The notes under the pieces were generated by a model. The model was not told the origin of the DNA, searched no databases, and saw nothing but the letters and a program-made list of their open reading frames with translations. A DNA stretch of 64,000 nt, taken from Bernardetia sp963719525. GTDB lineage: Bacteria > Bacteroidota > Bacteroidia > Cytophagales > Bernardetiaceae. A program made the position numbers and the translations under genes. This document shows, one piece after another, positions 54,068-63,194 of the stretch. The stretch's first letter is position 1, and each line of letters starts with the position of its first letter. The DNA is taken from contig CAVRCG010000001.1 in assembly GCA_963719525.1 (NCBI GenBank), positions 1,116,001 to 1,180,000 of the forward strand. The letters run 5' to 3'.

Positions 54068-54205
54068 CGTTCTAAGAAACTTATAAAAAATTTCCATTTT
54101 GGAGAAAAACGAGAAAATTAGAAACAGCAAAAACACTAAATTTTACACCTATAATTACACAAATTAATTTTTTATCCTTATTTTTGTAAATAATTTGATT
54201 AAAAT

Positions 54206-55483
54206 ATGCTTTTAGGTTTTGATAATTCTGATATTAATTTAGATTGTTCGAATAAATCTCTACTAAAATTTTACAAAAAAAAATCTTTTCCAATGAAAAA
54301 TGATTCTAAAGACAAACAAATTGTTCCTATTATTGATAAAAGAAAAAAAGAACTCTCAAAACTAGAAAGTCTTTTCAATTATCGTATTAAGCGTGTCAAA
54401 AGATTGAAGGAAAATATGTCTGTTGCTACAAAACAACTTCATTCCCTTCATAATGAAACAGTTACTACACTCCTTCCTCTAAACAAACAAGTAACAGAAA
54501 AACAGGTTGTTTTAGTGAAAGCTTTAGTAGCTATTTTTGATGAAAAGGTAATAAAAGTCATAAAAGGAAAAGAACAACGAGAAAAATTAGAAGAATTGAT
54601 TTTGTATTTTCTTGAAGATTTAATTTTCGAAAAGGAACAAGAAGGATTGAATGAACTTTACGAACGCTTTTCAAAGCAGTCGGTTGAAGAAGCAGAAAAA
54701 GAAGCTGAAAGAGAGGGAAAAGAAAAATTGATTTATATGATGGATATGATGGGAATGCCACTCAACGAAGAGGAAAAAGAAAAATTGATGCAAGAAGAAG
54801 AAGATGAAGATTTTATAGCCACTTTGCACGAAAGACTCTCTGAGGAAAATATGGAAAATAATAAAAGTGGTTTTTATGAAAAATTTGGGTATCAAGAACC
54901 TAAGAAAAGTCAGAGACAACTAGAAAGAGAAGAAGAGAAAAATAAGGAGTTGGAAAATATCAGCAAAACGGTAAAGCAAGTATATAAAGAATTGATGAAA
55001 GAACTGCACCCTGACAAGGAAAGCGATGATATAAAAAGGTTAGAAAAGACTTCGCTGGTTCAGGAAATTACAGAAGCCTATCGCAACGATGATTTGTTCA
55101 CGTTATTATCCATTCAATTAGCTCAACTTGATACTGCCGACAATACAAATCTTAGTGAGGATAAAGTAAATTACTTTAATACAATGCTTCTCAAACAGGC
55201 GCAAGAGTTGGAACAGCAGAAACGAGAAATGGGTCTTAAAGTAGGTCTTCCTCGTATTTTGGTTGATACTTTAGGCAAAAAAGAATTTAGACATTTATCA
55301 AGACGAATGCTCAAAGAAAGTCAAGAAGAAATTGAAAATACGTTGAAGTATATGGACAACCAAATAAAAAAAATAAAAGCAAAAGATAAAAAGTATATCA
55401 AAATATTTATAGATGAAAACTATGAAGAACTTTTCGAAAGGTCTCCTTTCGATTTTTCTATGATGAGTGAAATTTTTAGATAA
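54206..55483 (+). CDS. J-motif containing cytoplasmic protein
   Basis: A 425-residue highly charged protein. The start could be the ATG at 54206 or the internal ATG at 54293 (MKNDSKDKQI), 29 codons later, and the sequence does not settle it. Helical throughout; a J-domain-like fragment lies near residues 255-310 (VKQVYKELMKELHPDKESDD...VQEITEAYRNDDLFTLLSI). The HPD tripeptide that activates Hsp70 is present inside a fitting helix-loop-helix context. A conserved acidic stretch (EEEKEKLMQEEEDEDF) precedes it. It may be an Hsp70 co-chaperone or only a J-like scaffold; its family is unknown to me. No dnaK gene is nearby. It has its own terminator. Confidence 0.72.
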   Translation: MLLGFDNSDINLDCSNKSLLKFYKKKSFPMKNDSKDKQIVPIIDKRKKELSKLESLFNYRIKRVKRLKENMSVATKQLHSLHNETVTTLLPLNKQVTEKQVVLVKALVAIFDEKVIKVIKGKEQREKLEELILYFLEDLIFEKEQEGLNELYERFSKQSVEEAEKEAEREGKEKLIYMMDMMGMPLNEEEKEKLMQEEEDEDFIATLHERLSEENMENNKSGFYEKFGYQEPKKSQRQLEREEEKNKELENISKTVKQVYKELMKELHPDKESDDIKRLEKTSLVQEITEAYRNDDLFTLLSIQLAQLDTADNTNLSEDKVNYFNTMLLKQAQELEQQKREMGLKVGLPRILVDTLGKKEFRHLSRRMLKESQEEIENTLKYMDNQIKKIKAKDKKYIKIFIDENYEELFERSPFDFSMMSEIFR

Positions 55484-55505
55484 TTGATTGTGTTACTCGT
55501 TGATA

Positions 55506-55542
55506 AAAAACCGAAATTCAAGTTTATTGAATTTCGGTTTTT
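55506..55542 (+). terminator. Intrinsic terminator of the J-motif gene
   Basis: Perfect 16-bp stem AAAAACCGAAATTCAA / TTGAATTTCGGTTTTT with a five-base loop, directly behind the stop at 55483. The core arms are identical to those of the nrdB terminator. Confidence 0.88.
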
Positions 55543-55681
55543 TTAGTAATTTATAGAAACAAAATTTTATTTTTCTTGTCTTTCTGAATAAGTATAGGCA
55601 TTTTTGTAGTTATTTATAATTGACTTAATAAAGTTTATACTAGTAGAAGTTTTAGCTGCATAGCAGTATAATGTTTGTAGA

Positions 55682-58636
55682 ATGACAAGATTAAAGATGC
55701 GTTTTTTGCGTTTTCGTGTATGGTTTGAAAATCAATGGAAAAGCCGTTCTCAAAAAGAAAAATATACCGTCGGAATTGCTGGACTTTTAGGCGTTTTGTT
55801 GGTTTTTGCAATTTCTTTTGTCATTTGGGACAAAAATAGAGAGGCTTCCGTTTGGGAACTTGTGCCTAATGATGCCATTTTGGTTTTGGAAACGGCAGAA
55901 GCACAGCGCATGAGAGAAAAAATAGATTCCCTTCCTTTTTGGCAGCCGTTTCGAAACTTACCTTATTTACAGGCTTATCATTCTCGTAAAACCGTTTTGG
56001 ATTCTATTGGACGAGATTCGTTGGATATTATGAATTATCTAAAAGGACGAAAAATTTATGTTTCGCTGCACCAAACTTCACGTACAAGTGCTGATATTAT
56101 GTTCTTTGTTCCGATGTCTTTAAAGTCAAGAATTATAAATAGTCTGTCCAAAAAATTAAAAGAGAAAGTTCCTTTTACCCATTCAGAGCGTTTGTATAAT
56201 GATATTACGGTTCACGAACTAAAATATGAATATGAAAAAACAGATGAAGATGGAAATGTAGAAGCCAGAAAAAATTCTAATCGCAAGAACGAAACAGAAA
56301 GCGTAATTTTTACTTACGTTATTTATAGAAATTTTTTTATAGGAAGTTATACGCCTTTTTTGGTAGAAGATGCTGTCAGAAAAATAGCAAATAGCGAAGG
56401 AACGCCTTTTTTTAAAGAAAATAAAGACCTTCTAAAACTTACAAAAATAGAAGATGACGATGCAAATCTGTATGTTTCGGCTTCACAAATTCCAAAACTT
56501 TTTTCTCTTTTTACAGAAGAAGAAAACACGGCTTTACTTTCTAGTTTTGAGAAATGGGCAAAATCAGCAATGCTTGATGTTTCTTTGAAAGAACATTTAT
56601 TGTTGTTGAATGGCTATATTCTGACACAAGAAGAAGGAACAGAACGAGATTATTTGTCCATTTTAGAAAATCAAAAGTCGATTGATTTTATTGATTTGCA
56701 ACAGTTTATTCCACAAGAAACGGCTTTATTATATAGAATTGGACTTTCCGAACCAGAGAAATATTTTAATGATTTGGAAAAATACAGGAAGGAATATTTC
56801 CCAAAACAGATTGAAGCAAAGGAAACACTCATCGATAATTATAGCTTTTCGCCTACTCGTTTTTTGGATAATATAGGAAATGAAATTGCTGTCGCTGTTT
56901 TGGAAATGCCAGAAAACAGGAAAAATCCAGAAAAATTAGCATTCATCAAAATAAAATCAGAAGACGGACAAACCGAAAAATACGAACAAAAAGCAGTTGC
57001 ACTATTAAAACAACTTGCCGAAAATTCTTTAGTAGAAGTAAAAAACGAAGACTCAGAAGGGAAAGCAGCAGAGTCAGAAACCAAACCTCTAATCGAAATT
57101 TATGAAGAATTACCCATTACACGCATTGAAGTAGCCGATTTTCCCAAAAAAATGTTTGGAGAAGGTTTTAGTGGTTTTTCACAGTCTTATTTTACCGTTT
57201 TGGAAAGTAAATATATTGTAATTGGAAGTAGTTTTCAAGCCATTCAAAAGCTAATTGATGATTACAAAAATGAACGTGTTTGGGGAAAACTGGTAAGACA
57301 AAGACAGTTTTTTGAGCAAATCGGAACTCGTTCGACGGTAAGTGTAATTGTAGATTTACCTCGCTCGTGGAATTGGCTAATGGCAAATGTTTCTACTGAT
57401 TGGCGTTCTACTTTTGAAGCACATAAATATGACCTCTTGAAAGTGGAGTTTTTGGCGTGGCAAGCAGAAGGAGAAGACAAACGTTTTGCTAGTTCGATTA
57501 TTTTCCAACAACAAAAAACGGCTGAATTAGTAGCTCAAAGCAAGAAAGAAGAAGCCAAAACGATTTTTAAAAGTAGATTAGAAAGTCCTCCCTATTTGGT
57601 CAGAAATCATTTGGATAGAAGTCAGGAAGTGTTGGTTCAAGATGAAAAAGATATGTTGTATTTGGTTTCGAAGGAAGGAAAAATACTTTGGAATTATTAT
57701 CTAAATGGAACAATGCGACCACAAGTTTATCAAATTGATGCTTATAAAAATGGAAAATTGCAGTATCTGATTGCTACGCCTACAAAGGTTTATTTGATTG
57801 ACCGTTTGGGAAGAGCAGTTTCTGGTTTTCCGATTTGGTTTCCAGAAAACACATTTATTACTCATCTTTCAGTAATCGATTACGACAACTCAAAAAATTA
57901 CAGGATTGGAGTAGCGACAAGTCAAGGAAATGTGTATTTGTACGACAAAACAGGAAAAAGTCTTCCCGGTTGGCAGCCTCGTAAAGTTGGAATGGCACTT
58001 TCTGCACCTTTGGAACACGTCCGTGCAGGTAGTAGAGATGCGATGATTGCGATTGAACAAAACGGAATTGTCAATTTACTAAAACGAAATTCTCAAAGCT
58101 ATTCTAATTTTCCACTCAATTTTAATTCGGATATTACCAATGATTTTCATGTAGATTATGGCAACACACTTTCCACAACAGAAGTAAGTATGCTGACCGA
58201 AGCTGGCGAACTAATTCGTTTTAATTTGGAGGGAAAAATAGTAGATAGAAAGTTTTTCGAAAGAGGAGAACAAGGTGCAATTTTTACGCTTGCAGCCGAC
58301 AAGCAGCGTGAACAAAATTTTGTTATTGCAAGACAAGACGGACAGAAATTGACACTTTATTCGTCGGAAGAAGAACTCTTGTTTTCTAAAAATTATGATA
58401 ATGAAGGAACAAAACTAATTCAGTATTTCAATTTTGGTGCAAGTATAGAAGTAATTGCCATAACAGATATGCACGCACAAAAAACCTATCTGTATTACAC
58501 CAACGGCACTATGGTAGGAGGAAAACCAATACAAAGTAATACAACAATTGCACTTTTTTATTCGGAACAGACAAGCCTTTTTACACTTTATAGAACGTTG
58601 AATACGGAATGTCAGAAGTTGGTTTTTGGGAGGTAG
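55682..58636 (+). CDS. Large membrane-anchored protein with C-terminal propeller-like region
   Basis: A 984-residue protein with one transmembrane helix near residues 30-50 (YTVGIAGLLGVLLVFAISFVI) and a large extracytoplasmic part. The first half (about 55-650) resembles the DUF3352 type (VPNDAILVLETAEA, GNEIAVAVLEM, GSSFQAIQKLIDDY). The second half (about 650-984) has repeated beta strands of a propeller (DMLYLVSKEGKILWNYYLNG, KVYLIDRLGRAVSGFPIWF, GNVYLYDKTGKSLPGWQP). A plausible role is in envelope maintenance, but no function is established. Translation could also start at the Met five codons later. No partner gene is apparent. Confidence 0.75.
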   Translation: MTRLKMRFLRFRVWFENQWKSRSQKEKYTVGIAGLLGVLLVFAISFVIWDKNREASVWELVPNDAILVLETAEAQRMREKIDSLPFWQPFRNLPYLQAYHSRKTVLDSIGRDSLDIMNYLKGRKIYVSLHQTSRTSADIMFFVPMSLKSRIINSLSKKLKEKVPFTHSERLYNDITVHELKYEYEKTDEDGNVEARKNSNRKNETESVIFTYVIYRNFFIGSYTPFLVEDAVRKIANSEGTPFFKENKDLLKLTKIEDDDANLYVSASQIPKLFSLFTEEENTALLSSFEKWAKSAMLDVSLKEHLLLLNGYILTQEEGTERDYLSILENQKSIDFIDLQQFIPQETALLYRIGLSEPEKYFNDLEKYRKEYFPKQIEAKETLIDNYSFSPTRFLDNIGNEIAVAVLEMPENRKNPEKLAFIKIKSEDGQTEKYEQKAVALLKQLAENSLVEVKNEDSEGKAAESETKPLIEIYEELPITRIEVADFPKKMFGEGFSGFSQSYFTVLESKYIVIGSSFQAIQKLIDDYKNERVWGKLVRQRQFFEQIGTRSTVSVIVDLPRSWNWLMANVSTDWRSTFEAHKYDLLKVEFLAWQAEGEDKRFASSIIFQQQKTAELVAQSKKEEAKTIFKSRLESPPYLVRNHLDRSQEVLVQDEKDMLYLVSKEGKILWNYYLNGTMRPQVYQIDAYKNGKLQYLIATPTKVYLIDRLGRAVSGFPIWFPENTFITHLSVIDYDNSKNYRIGVATSQGNVYLYDKTGKSLPGWQPRKVGMALSAPLEHVRAGSRDAMIAIEQNGIVNLLKRNSQSYSNFPLNFNSDITNDFHVDYGNTLSTTEVSMLTEAGELIRFNLEGKIVDRKFFERGEQGAIFTLAADKQREQNFVIARQDGQKLTLYSSEEELLFSKNYDNEGTKLIQYFNFGASIEVIAITDMHAQKTYLYYTNGTMVGGKPIQSNTTIALFYSEQTSLFTLYRTLNTECQKLVFGR

Positions 58637-58696
58637 GTTTTAAGATAGATATTTGCTTATGTAAAACAAACCTCAATTTTTTTACATAAAAGCATG

Positions 58697-58729
58697 ACGT
58701 GTAAAGAATATAGCTTTTTCTTTACACGT
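58697..58729. terminator. Possible bidirectional terminator before the defence island
   Basis: ACGTGTAAAG (58697-58706) / CTTTACACGT (58720-58729), 10 bp perfect, between convergent genes ending at 58636 and 58816. The T-tracts around it serve both directions. Confidence 0.6.
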
Positions 58730-58815
58730 TGAGAAGTAGATTTTTTTAGCGACTTTGAACTAAGAATATAGACTCTCTCAGCAGAAGTAAGTCTAACAAT
58801 AGTTATTTTGAATTA

Positions 58816-60933
58816 TTATTTATTTGTGAAATTGGGTATGTATTTTAACTTTTCTCTATCATAATGAACTAAGCCAGAAATTTCCAATCTACTAAAGTCA
58901 TCTATATTGGTAAGTTCTCCTCCTATAACAAGTTTCTCGCCTAATACTGTCCAAAAAATATCAAGATCATTTTCTTTCAGTTTTTCTAAAAGTTCTTTCT
59001 TTTTGACTACTAAGCAAGAATGTGTTGGCTTTGTTGTAGAAGGATCAAAACAAATCATATCTCCATCTTTATTTATTAGTTCGCCTTCAATTTTTGAGTA
59101 ATTCAATTCCAAAATATTGAAGAGAATTTCTGTTGGTTTGTAAAAACTAATTGTAGATTCCTTTGAAGAATCAAACTCTTCTTCCCATAAATAATCTACT
59201 GCTGTTACTGCTATACTTCCAATATGCCTCCCTGTTTTGTTATTATCAATACTTGACCAAGTGTATTCTCCATAATCTTCTTTTCTAAAAGTTTCACAAG
59301 CAGACGACCAATAATATTCTCTACTAAATAATTCATACCTTGATGTAGATTCTGGCATCCATCTGCCCATAAAACTTTTTCCTTTAGCCCATTTTAAGAT
59401 TTTGTTATGTTCACTCTTCTTTGTCAAATAACTTCTTATATGATACCATAAATCTTTACGAGGACTTTGCCAACTGTCCTCTCCAATATTTGCAGGTTCT
59501 TTCCATGAAGTTAGAACTTGAAGAACTAACCACTCAGTACCCTCTTTATCAAAAACACTAATCATATCTATTGGGTTAGGCAAATCTTCTTTTTCTTTAA
59601 CCCAGTCTTTATTAGACATCTGCCAATTACTATAATTTACAGGATTCCACCAAAATTTTTCAAACTTGTTTTCAAGTCCACCTTTAATTATTATTGTAGG
59701 ATCAATATCTCTAACATAAGGATTCCATGTACCTTCATATTTTACAACTTTTGGGTTTCTACTATACCAATTTTCAAACATAGGATAATTATCGGAAACT
59801 CTTGCTAATAAATCATAAAAAGCAATCCACTGGTATTTTTTTCCAATACGCTCCTTTTTTACATAATATCTATCATATTCATTCTCTTTTATATTACTAT
59901 CAAAATTACCATGTTTTTCTACATCATAACCGTATTCTTCAATAATCCATTTTACAGCTAAATTACTTAAGTCTTGAACATCTAGCTTCCAATTAGCAAA
60001 AGCATTTTCAAAAACATAACGTCCAAAATCTCCATAAAATGCTCCTCCACTATTAGTTACCATAGATGAAATAATAGTATTAACTCCCCAGTTTTTATCT
60101 CCAAATCTTTCCGACTTAAATATCTTTCTATATTCATTTATATCCTCATCACTAGGAAAAGCTTTTGGTAATTCACTTTTGTATGGAGGTCTGATTTTAT
60201 CAAGTTCAAAATCAAACTTGTGTCCTTTTATGATTGCAAATTCTATAACTCCTCTTGAATAATCTCTTAAAAGAATATCAGTCGTAACATGTTCAGTATT
60301 AAAAACAGTTTCAAATACACAATTACTCAACTCTTTTAATGATAGAATATCACTTGTTCGCAGAGCGCACCCATAAGCAACTGCATAAAGTCTTTGTAAA
60401 ACATAACGATCGTTTACATCCTTAAATATTTTTATAAGTGTTATTAAAACAGATATTCGTTCTTCTAATAAGCAGATGATAGCTTTTGTAGCTGAATCCC
60501 TTAAAGTGCGATTTGTACTTGTCAAAAACCAAAACATTGTCTGACAGATTAATCGGATTGACTCATCAGAAATATTTTCACGTTTATCTTCTGTCCATGC
60601 CCAATCGATTAATCTTCTTATTGAAGTAACTTCATTAACATTTCCAGAATATTGATTATGAATTAGTTTTGTCCAAGCACCATCTCTGTCAGCCATCTCC
60701 ACTTTTATTAACCATTTGTGTAAAAAATCACTATTAAAATAATGACCTGTACGTGATGTAATCGATAAAATCACATCAACGAAATGATCGTGTAGATTAA
60801 GTTTATTAAATATGACTTCGTTTATATATTCTTTAAGTTCTTCGTTAATAGTATTTTTCTTTCTCCACACTATACTGTTCAATGAAGGCAACAGCAACAG
60901 TTCGGAACTCTCTGGCATGAGGAGCAACATCAA
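58816..60933 (-). CDS. Avs-like STAND antiphage protein, C-terminal sensor part (frameshifted)
   Basis: Third piece of one gene that runs 63084-58816. The first 15-20 residues translated here are out of frame. The true sequence enters at SIVWRKKNTINEEL, joined to the previous piece by removing one extra base near 60877, which gives FIESIVWR. The roughly 690-residue region is the helical C-terminal sensor of Avs-type proteins: HYFNSDFLHKWLIKVEMADRDGAW, then a long all-alpha array, and FWTVLGEKLVIGG near the end. In characterised Avs proteins this region recognises a phage protein (large terminase or portal). The phage target cannot be inferred here. Confidence 0.8.
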   Translation of the reverse strand: MMLLLMPESSELLLLPSLNSIVWRKKNTINEELKEYINEVIFNKLNLHDHFVDVILSITSRTGHYFNSDFLHKWLIKVEMADRDGAWTKLIHNQYSGNVNEVTSIRRLIDWAWTEDKRENISDESIRLICQTMFWFLTSTNRTLRDSATKAIICLLEERISVLITLIKIFKDVNDRYVLQRLYAVAYGCALRTSDILSLKELSNCVFETVFNTEHVTTDILLRDYSRGVIEFAIIKGHKFDFELDKIRPPYKSELPKAFPSDEDINEYRKIFKSERFGDKNWGVNTIISSMVTNSGGAFYGDFGRYVFENAFANWKLDVQDLSNLAVKWIIEEYGYDVEKHGNFDSNIKENEYDRYYVKKERIGKKYQWIAFYDLLARVSDNYPMFENWYSRNPKVVKYEGTWNPYVRDIDPTIIIKGGLENKFEKFWWNPVNYSNWQMSNKDWVKEKEDLPNPIDMISVFDKEGTEWLVLQVLTSWKEPANIGEDSWQSPRKDLWYHIRSYLTKKSEHNKILKWAKGKSFMGRWMPESTSRYELFSREYYWSSACETFRKEDYGEYTWSSIDNNKTGRHIGSIAVTAVDYLWEEEFDSSKESTISFYKPTEILFNILELNYSKIEGELINKDGDMICFDPSTTKPTHSCLVVKKKELLEKLKENDLDIFWTVLGEKLVIGGELTNIDDFSRLEISGLVHYDREKLKYIPNFTNK

Positions 60934-61894
60934 AAAGCTCCATTCTAATAATTTCTGGTAATTGAATAGATAAGGCTTGAATTATTCCATTATTAAAATA
61001 TGCAGTATTATCATTTTCTAATAATTTATACATTCTTTTTCCTACTTCAAATGATTCTGTAGGGTTACTTTTATCAATATAATTTTCAATGAGATAAGAA
61101 CTAACTAAGTGATCACTAAATCTTTCATAAGTAATATAGAAACCCACTACATGTTCTGAATCTTCTGTCCAATAGATATTTTCAGTAATCAAACCTTCAG
61201 CGATTATATCACCAAAAAAAGAATTAATTTCAGAAATATTATATTCCTTAGCTATTTCTGAAACAACTTTGTATGTTATCTCATAATCAATATAGATGGT
61301 TTCATTTTCTGCAATTTCAAATGCAATCTTTTCAACTATTTTTTTTATAACATTAATCCTTGAAGGCAGTTGATATTTCTCGCTTAACTTCTCATTAATA
61401 GTTTCAATATACATTCCTAAAATAGCCGTAATACCTTCATAGCCATTAGGAATTTCATGTAAACCTTTCTTATATAATCCCTCACAAAATAATTTTAGAA
61501 AAAGTGGGTTCGAAAACTCTGGATGAAGTAATGGAATACTTGGCTGTTTAATTTTGAAATTATCAAAGAATCGTTTTGAAGCATCATATTCTTTATGTGT
61601 AAAACCGTGATGTGTTATATAAGAAATTCTATTATCTTCTTTTAAAGATTTAGGAATAAGTAAATCTAAATAAGAGGTTCTGACACTAAAGACTATTCCT
61701 AAATTTGGAAATCTTTTTACAGCCTCTATAAAACCAGAAATATAGTTTTTCCAAATTATCTTTCCTGCACCCTCATTAATGGCATCTATAAATATTAAAA
61801 TCCTACTTTCAGTAGTTTCTGCCTTTGAGTTAAGTGTTGAAAGAAACACATCCCTATCACAATTTACATGAAGAAGTTTTTTATTTGATTCCAA
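60845..61894 (-). CDS. Avs-like STAND antiphage protein, NTPase part (frameshifted)
   Basis: Second piece of the 63084-58816 gene. The reading continues from the first piece at KLLHVNCDRDVFLSTL. It carries the Walker B-type strand RILIFIDAINEG (about residues 31-42), a following FPNLGIVFSVRTSY sensor strand and NPLFLKLFCEGLY, typical of STAND (AP-ATPase/NACHT-like) NTPases. The end of the fold is followed by a winged-helix-like part (VKKIVEKIAFEIAENET). The apparent start is artificial: a run of six T on the plus strand (61877-61882), which would have to be seven (or four), separates it from the Walker A piece. The protein lies in the cytoplasm and should oligomerise after binding its trigger. 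Confidence 0.82.
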   Translation of the reverse strand: MESNKKLLHVNCDRDVFLSTLNSKAETTESRILIFIDAINEGAGKIIWKNYISGFIEAVKRFPNLGIVFSVRTSYLDLLIPKSLKEDNRISYITHHGFTHKEYDASKRFFDNFKIKQPSIPLLHPEFSNPLFLKLFCEGLYKKGLHEIPNGYEGITAILGMYIETINEKLSEKYQLPSRINVIKKIVEKIAFEIAENETIYIDYEITYKVVSEIAKEYNISEINSFFGDIIAEGLITENIYWTEDSEHVVGFYITYERFSDHLVSSYLIENYIDKSNPTESFEVGKRMYKLLENDNTAYFNNGIIQALSIQLPEIIRMELFDVAPHAREFRTVAVAFIEQYSVEKEKYY

Positions 61895-63084
61895 GGCTCA
61901 TCATTTACAAATTGTTGTCCAAGTAAAAGGATAGAAAACTGATTTCTATTTAATCTTGTAGTAGCAATATCAGCGAGTAAATGAGATTTTCCTACTCCTG
62001 CTGCTCCACTTAGAAACATAATAGGATAATTTGATAGTTTAACTGTATAACTATGAAGAAAATTAAGAAATTCAGATATAGAATTATTGAAATTTCTAAG
62101 TTTTTCTATTTGACGACCATACGGATTTGTATCTGTATAAGCACTCTTTTCTTTATCCTCTCTCTTATGTTTTAAATATAAATTATAGAACTTAGAACTT
62201 AAATTTGAAACCTTTTCTTCGACATCTTCTAGTTTTGAAATCAAAATATCTAAATCTATAGAATGTATTTCTTTAAAATCAATTTTCTCATACTCCTGCC
62301 TAAAACTTGCAGTTAAGGAAATAATTTTATCAATGTCGCTTTTTAATTGTGCATTTTCTATGTTAGAAACTACATTATGATACTTTTTGAGAAAGTCATC
62401 AAGGAAAGAGATAAATTGAGTTTTAAAATATTTATCTCTAGAAATTCCATCAAATGTTTTTGCTATAGGTAACTCAAAGTTGAGTTCAGGAGTATATCTT
62501 TTATCTAAGTTTTTTATACTTTCATTCAAATGATTTTTAAACCAATCATCAGAAAACTCTTCTTTTTCAAACCAATAATGAAGTTTTCCTTCATTTTCTT
62601 TTCTTGCTAAACGCTCAAATATTTCAGAATTTCCCCAGTATTCAAATTCTATCTCTCTTTCTTTTTCTTCTGCGTATGCTGTCCACTCATCAATTTTTTC
62701 ATTCCATTTATCCATAAAATGATTAATTCTTTGACCAATTCTCTTTCCCTTCTTTATTGTTATGCGTGGATCTGCTCTATCTAAAGGAATACAAATAAAA
62801 TATTTAACTAAGTTCGGATGTTTTTCAAAAGCAGTTTTAAAAGACTTTTCTAATTGTTTCCATTGGGTATCATCAACCGAAGAAAAGAATTTAGCTTGCC
62901 AGCCATACTCTGAATTATCAGATAAAATACAGAATGATTCTACACCTCCATCTGGTGTTCCAACTCTTACAAATTTGTCTTTATTAGAAATTGGTTCAAC
63001 TCTAGCTAATTGGCAAACAAGTTCTTCAAATCCATTTTTAATGTCTCCATTAAATGCTCTTAATTTATTCCATTCTATATTCAT
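61864..63084 (-). CDS. Avs-like STAND antiphage protein, N-terminal effector part (frameshifted)
   Basis: First piece of a protein of about 1,420 residues. The N-terminus is a PD-(D/E)xK-like nuclease domain (about 1-150): FEELVCQLARVE, then the catalytic pattern GTPDGGVESF..GWQAKFF, with Asp, Glu and the QxK lysine in place, then KYFICIPLDRADPR. This is the effector layout of Cap4/Mrr-type Avs proteins, which cleave DNA after activation. A linker helix and the STAND P-loop FLSGAAGVGKSHLL (Walker A, about 357-370) follow. The start ATG at 63084 opens directly with the conserved domain. The gene lies behind an EcoRI-type methyltransferase, giving a small defence island. The Avs subtype is not determined. 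Confidence 0.82.
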   Translation of the reverse strand: MNIEWNKLRAFNGDIKNGFEELVCQLARVEPISNKDKFVRVGTPDGGVESFCILSDNSEYGWQAKFFSSVDDTQWKQLEKSFKTAFEKHPNLVKYFICIPLDRADPRITIKKGKRIGQRINHFMDKWNEKIDEWTAYAEEKEREIEFEYWGNSEIFERLARKENEGKLHYWFEKEEFSDDWFKNHLNESIKNLDKRYTPELNFELPIAKTFDGISRDKYFKTQFISFLDDFLKKYHNVVSNIENAQLKSDIDKIISLTASFRQEYEKIDFKEIHSIDLDILISKLEDVEEKVSNLSSKFYNLYLKHKREDKEKSAYTDTNPYGRQIEKLRNFNNSISEFLNFLHSYTVKLSNYPIMFLSGAAGVGKSHLLADIATTRLNRNQFSILLLGQQFVNDEPWNQIKNFFM

Positions 63085-63111
63085 ATATATATTTCTTTTT
63101 TATCCCTACAC

Positions 63112-63151
63112 AAAAAAACACCACCAACTCAAAAAATGAACTAATAGTGTT
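63112..63151 (-). terminator. Possible terminator of the methyltransferase gene
   Basis: On the minus strand a 15-bp stem (arms 63117-63131 and 63137-63151), several pairs of which are G-U, is followed by a run of T. It is about 45 bp behind the methyltransferase stop and upstream of the Avs start, so the two genes are probably separate transcripts. Confidence 0.55.
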
Positions 63152-63194
63152 TACAATATACAAAAAATAAGTAGTGAAAATTCAAATTATTGCT

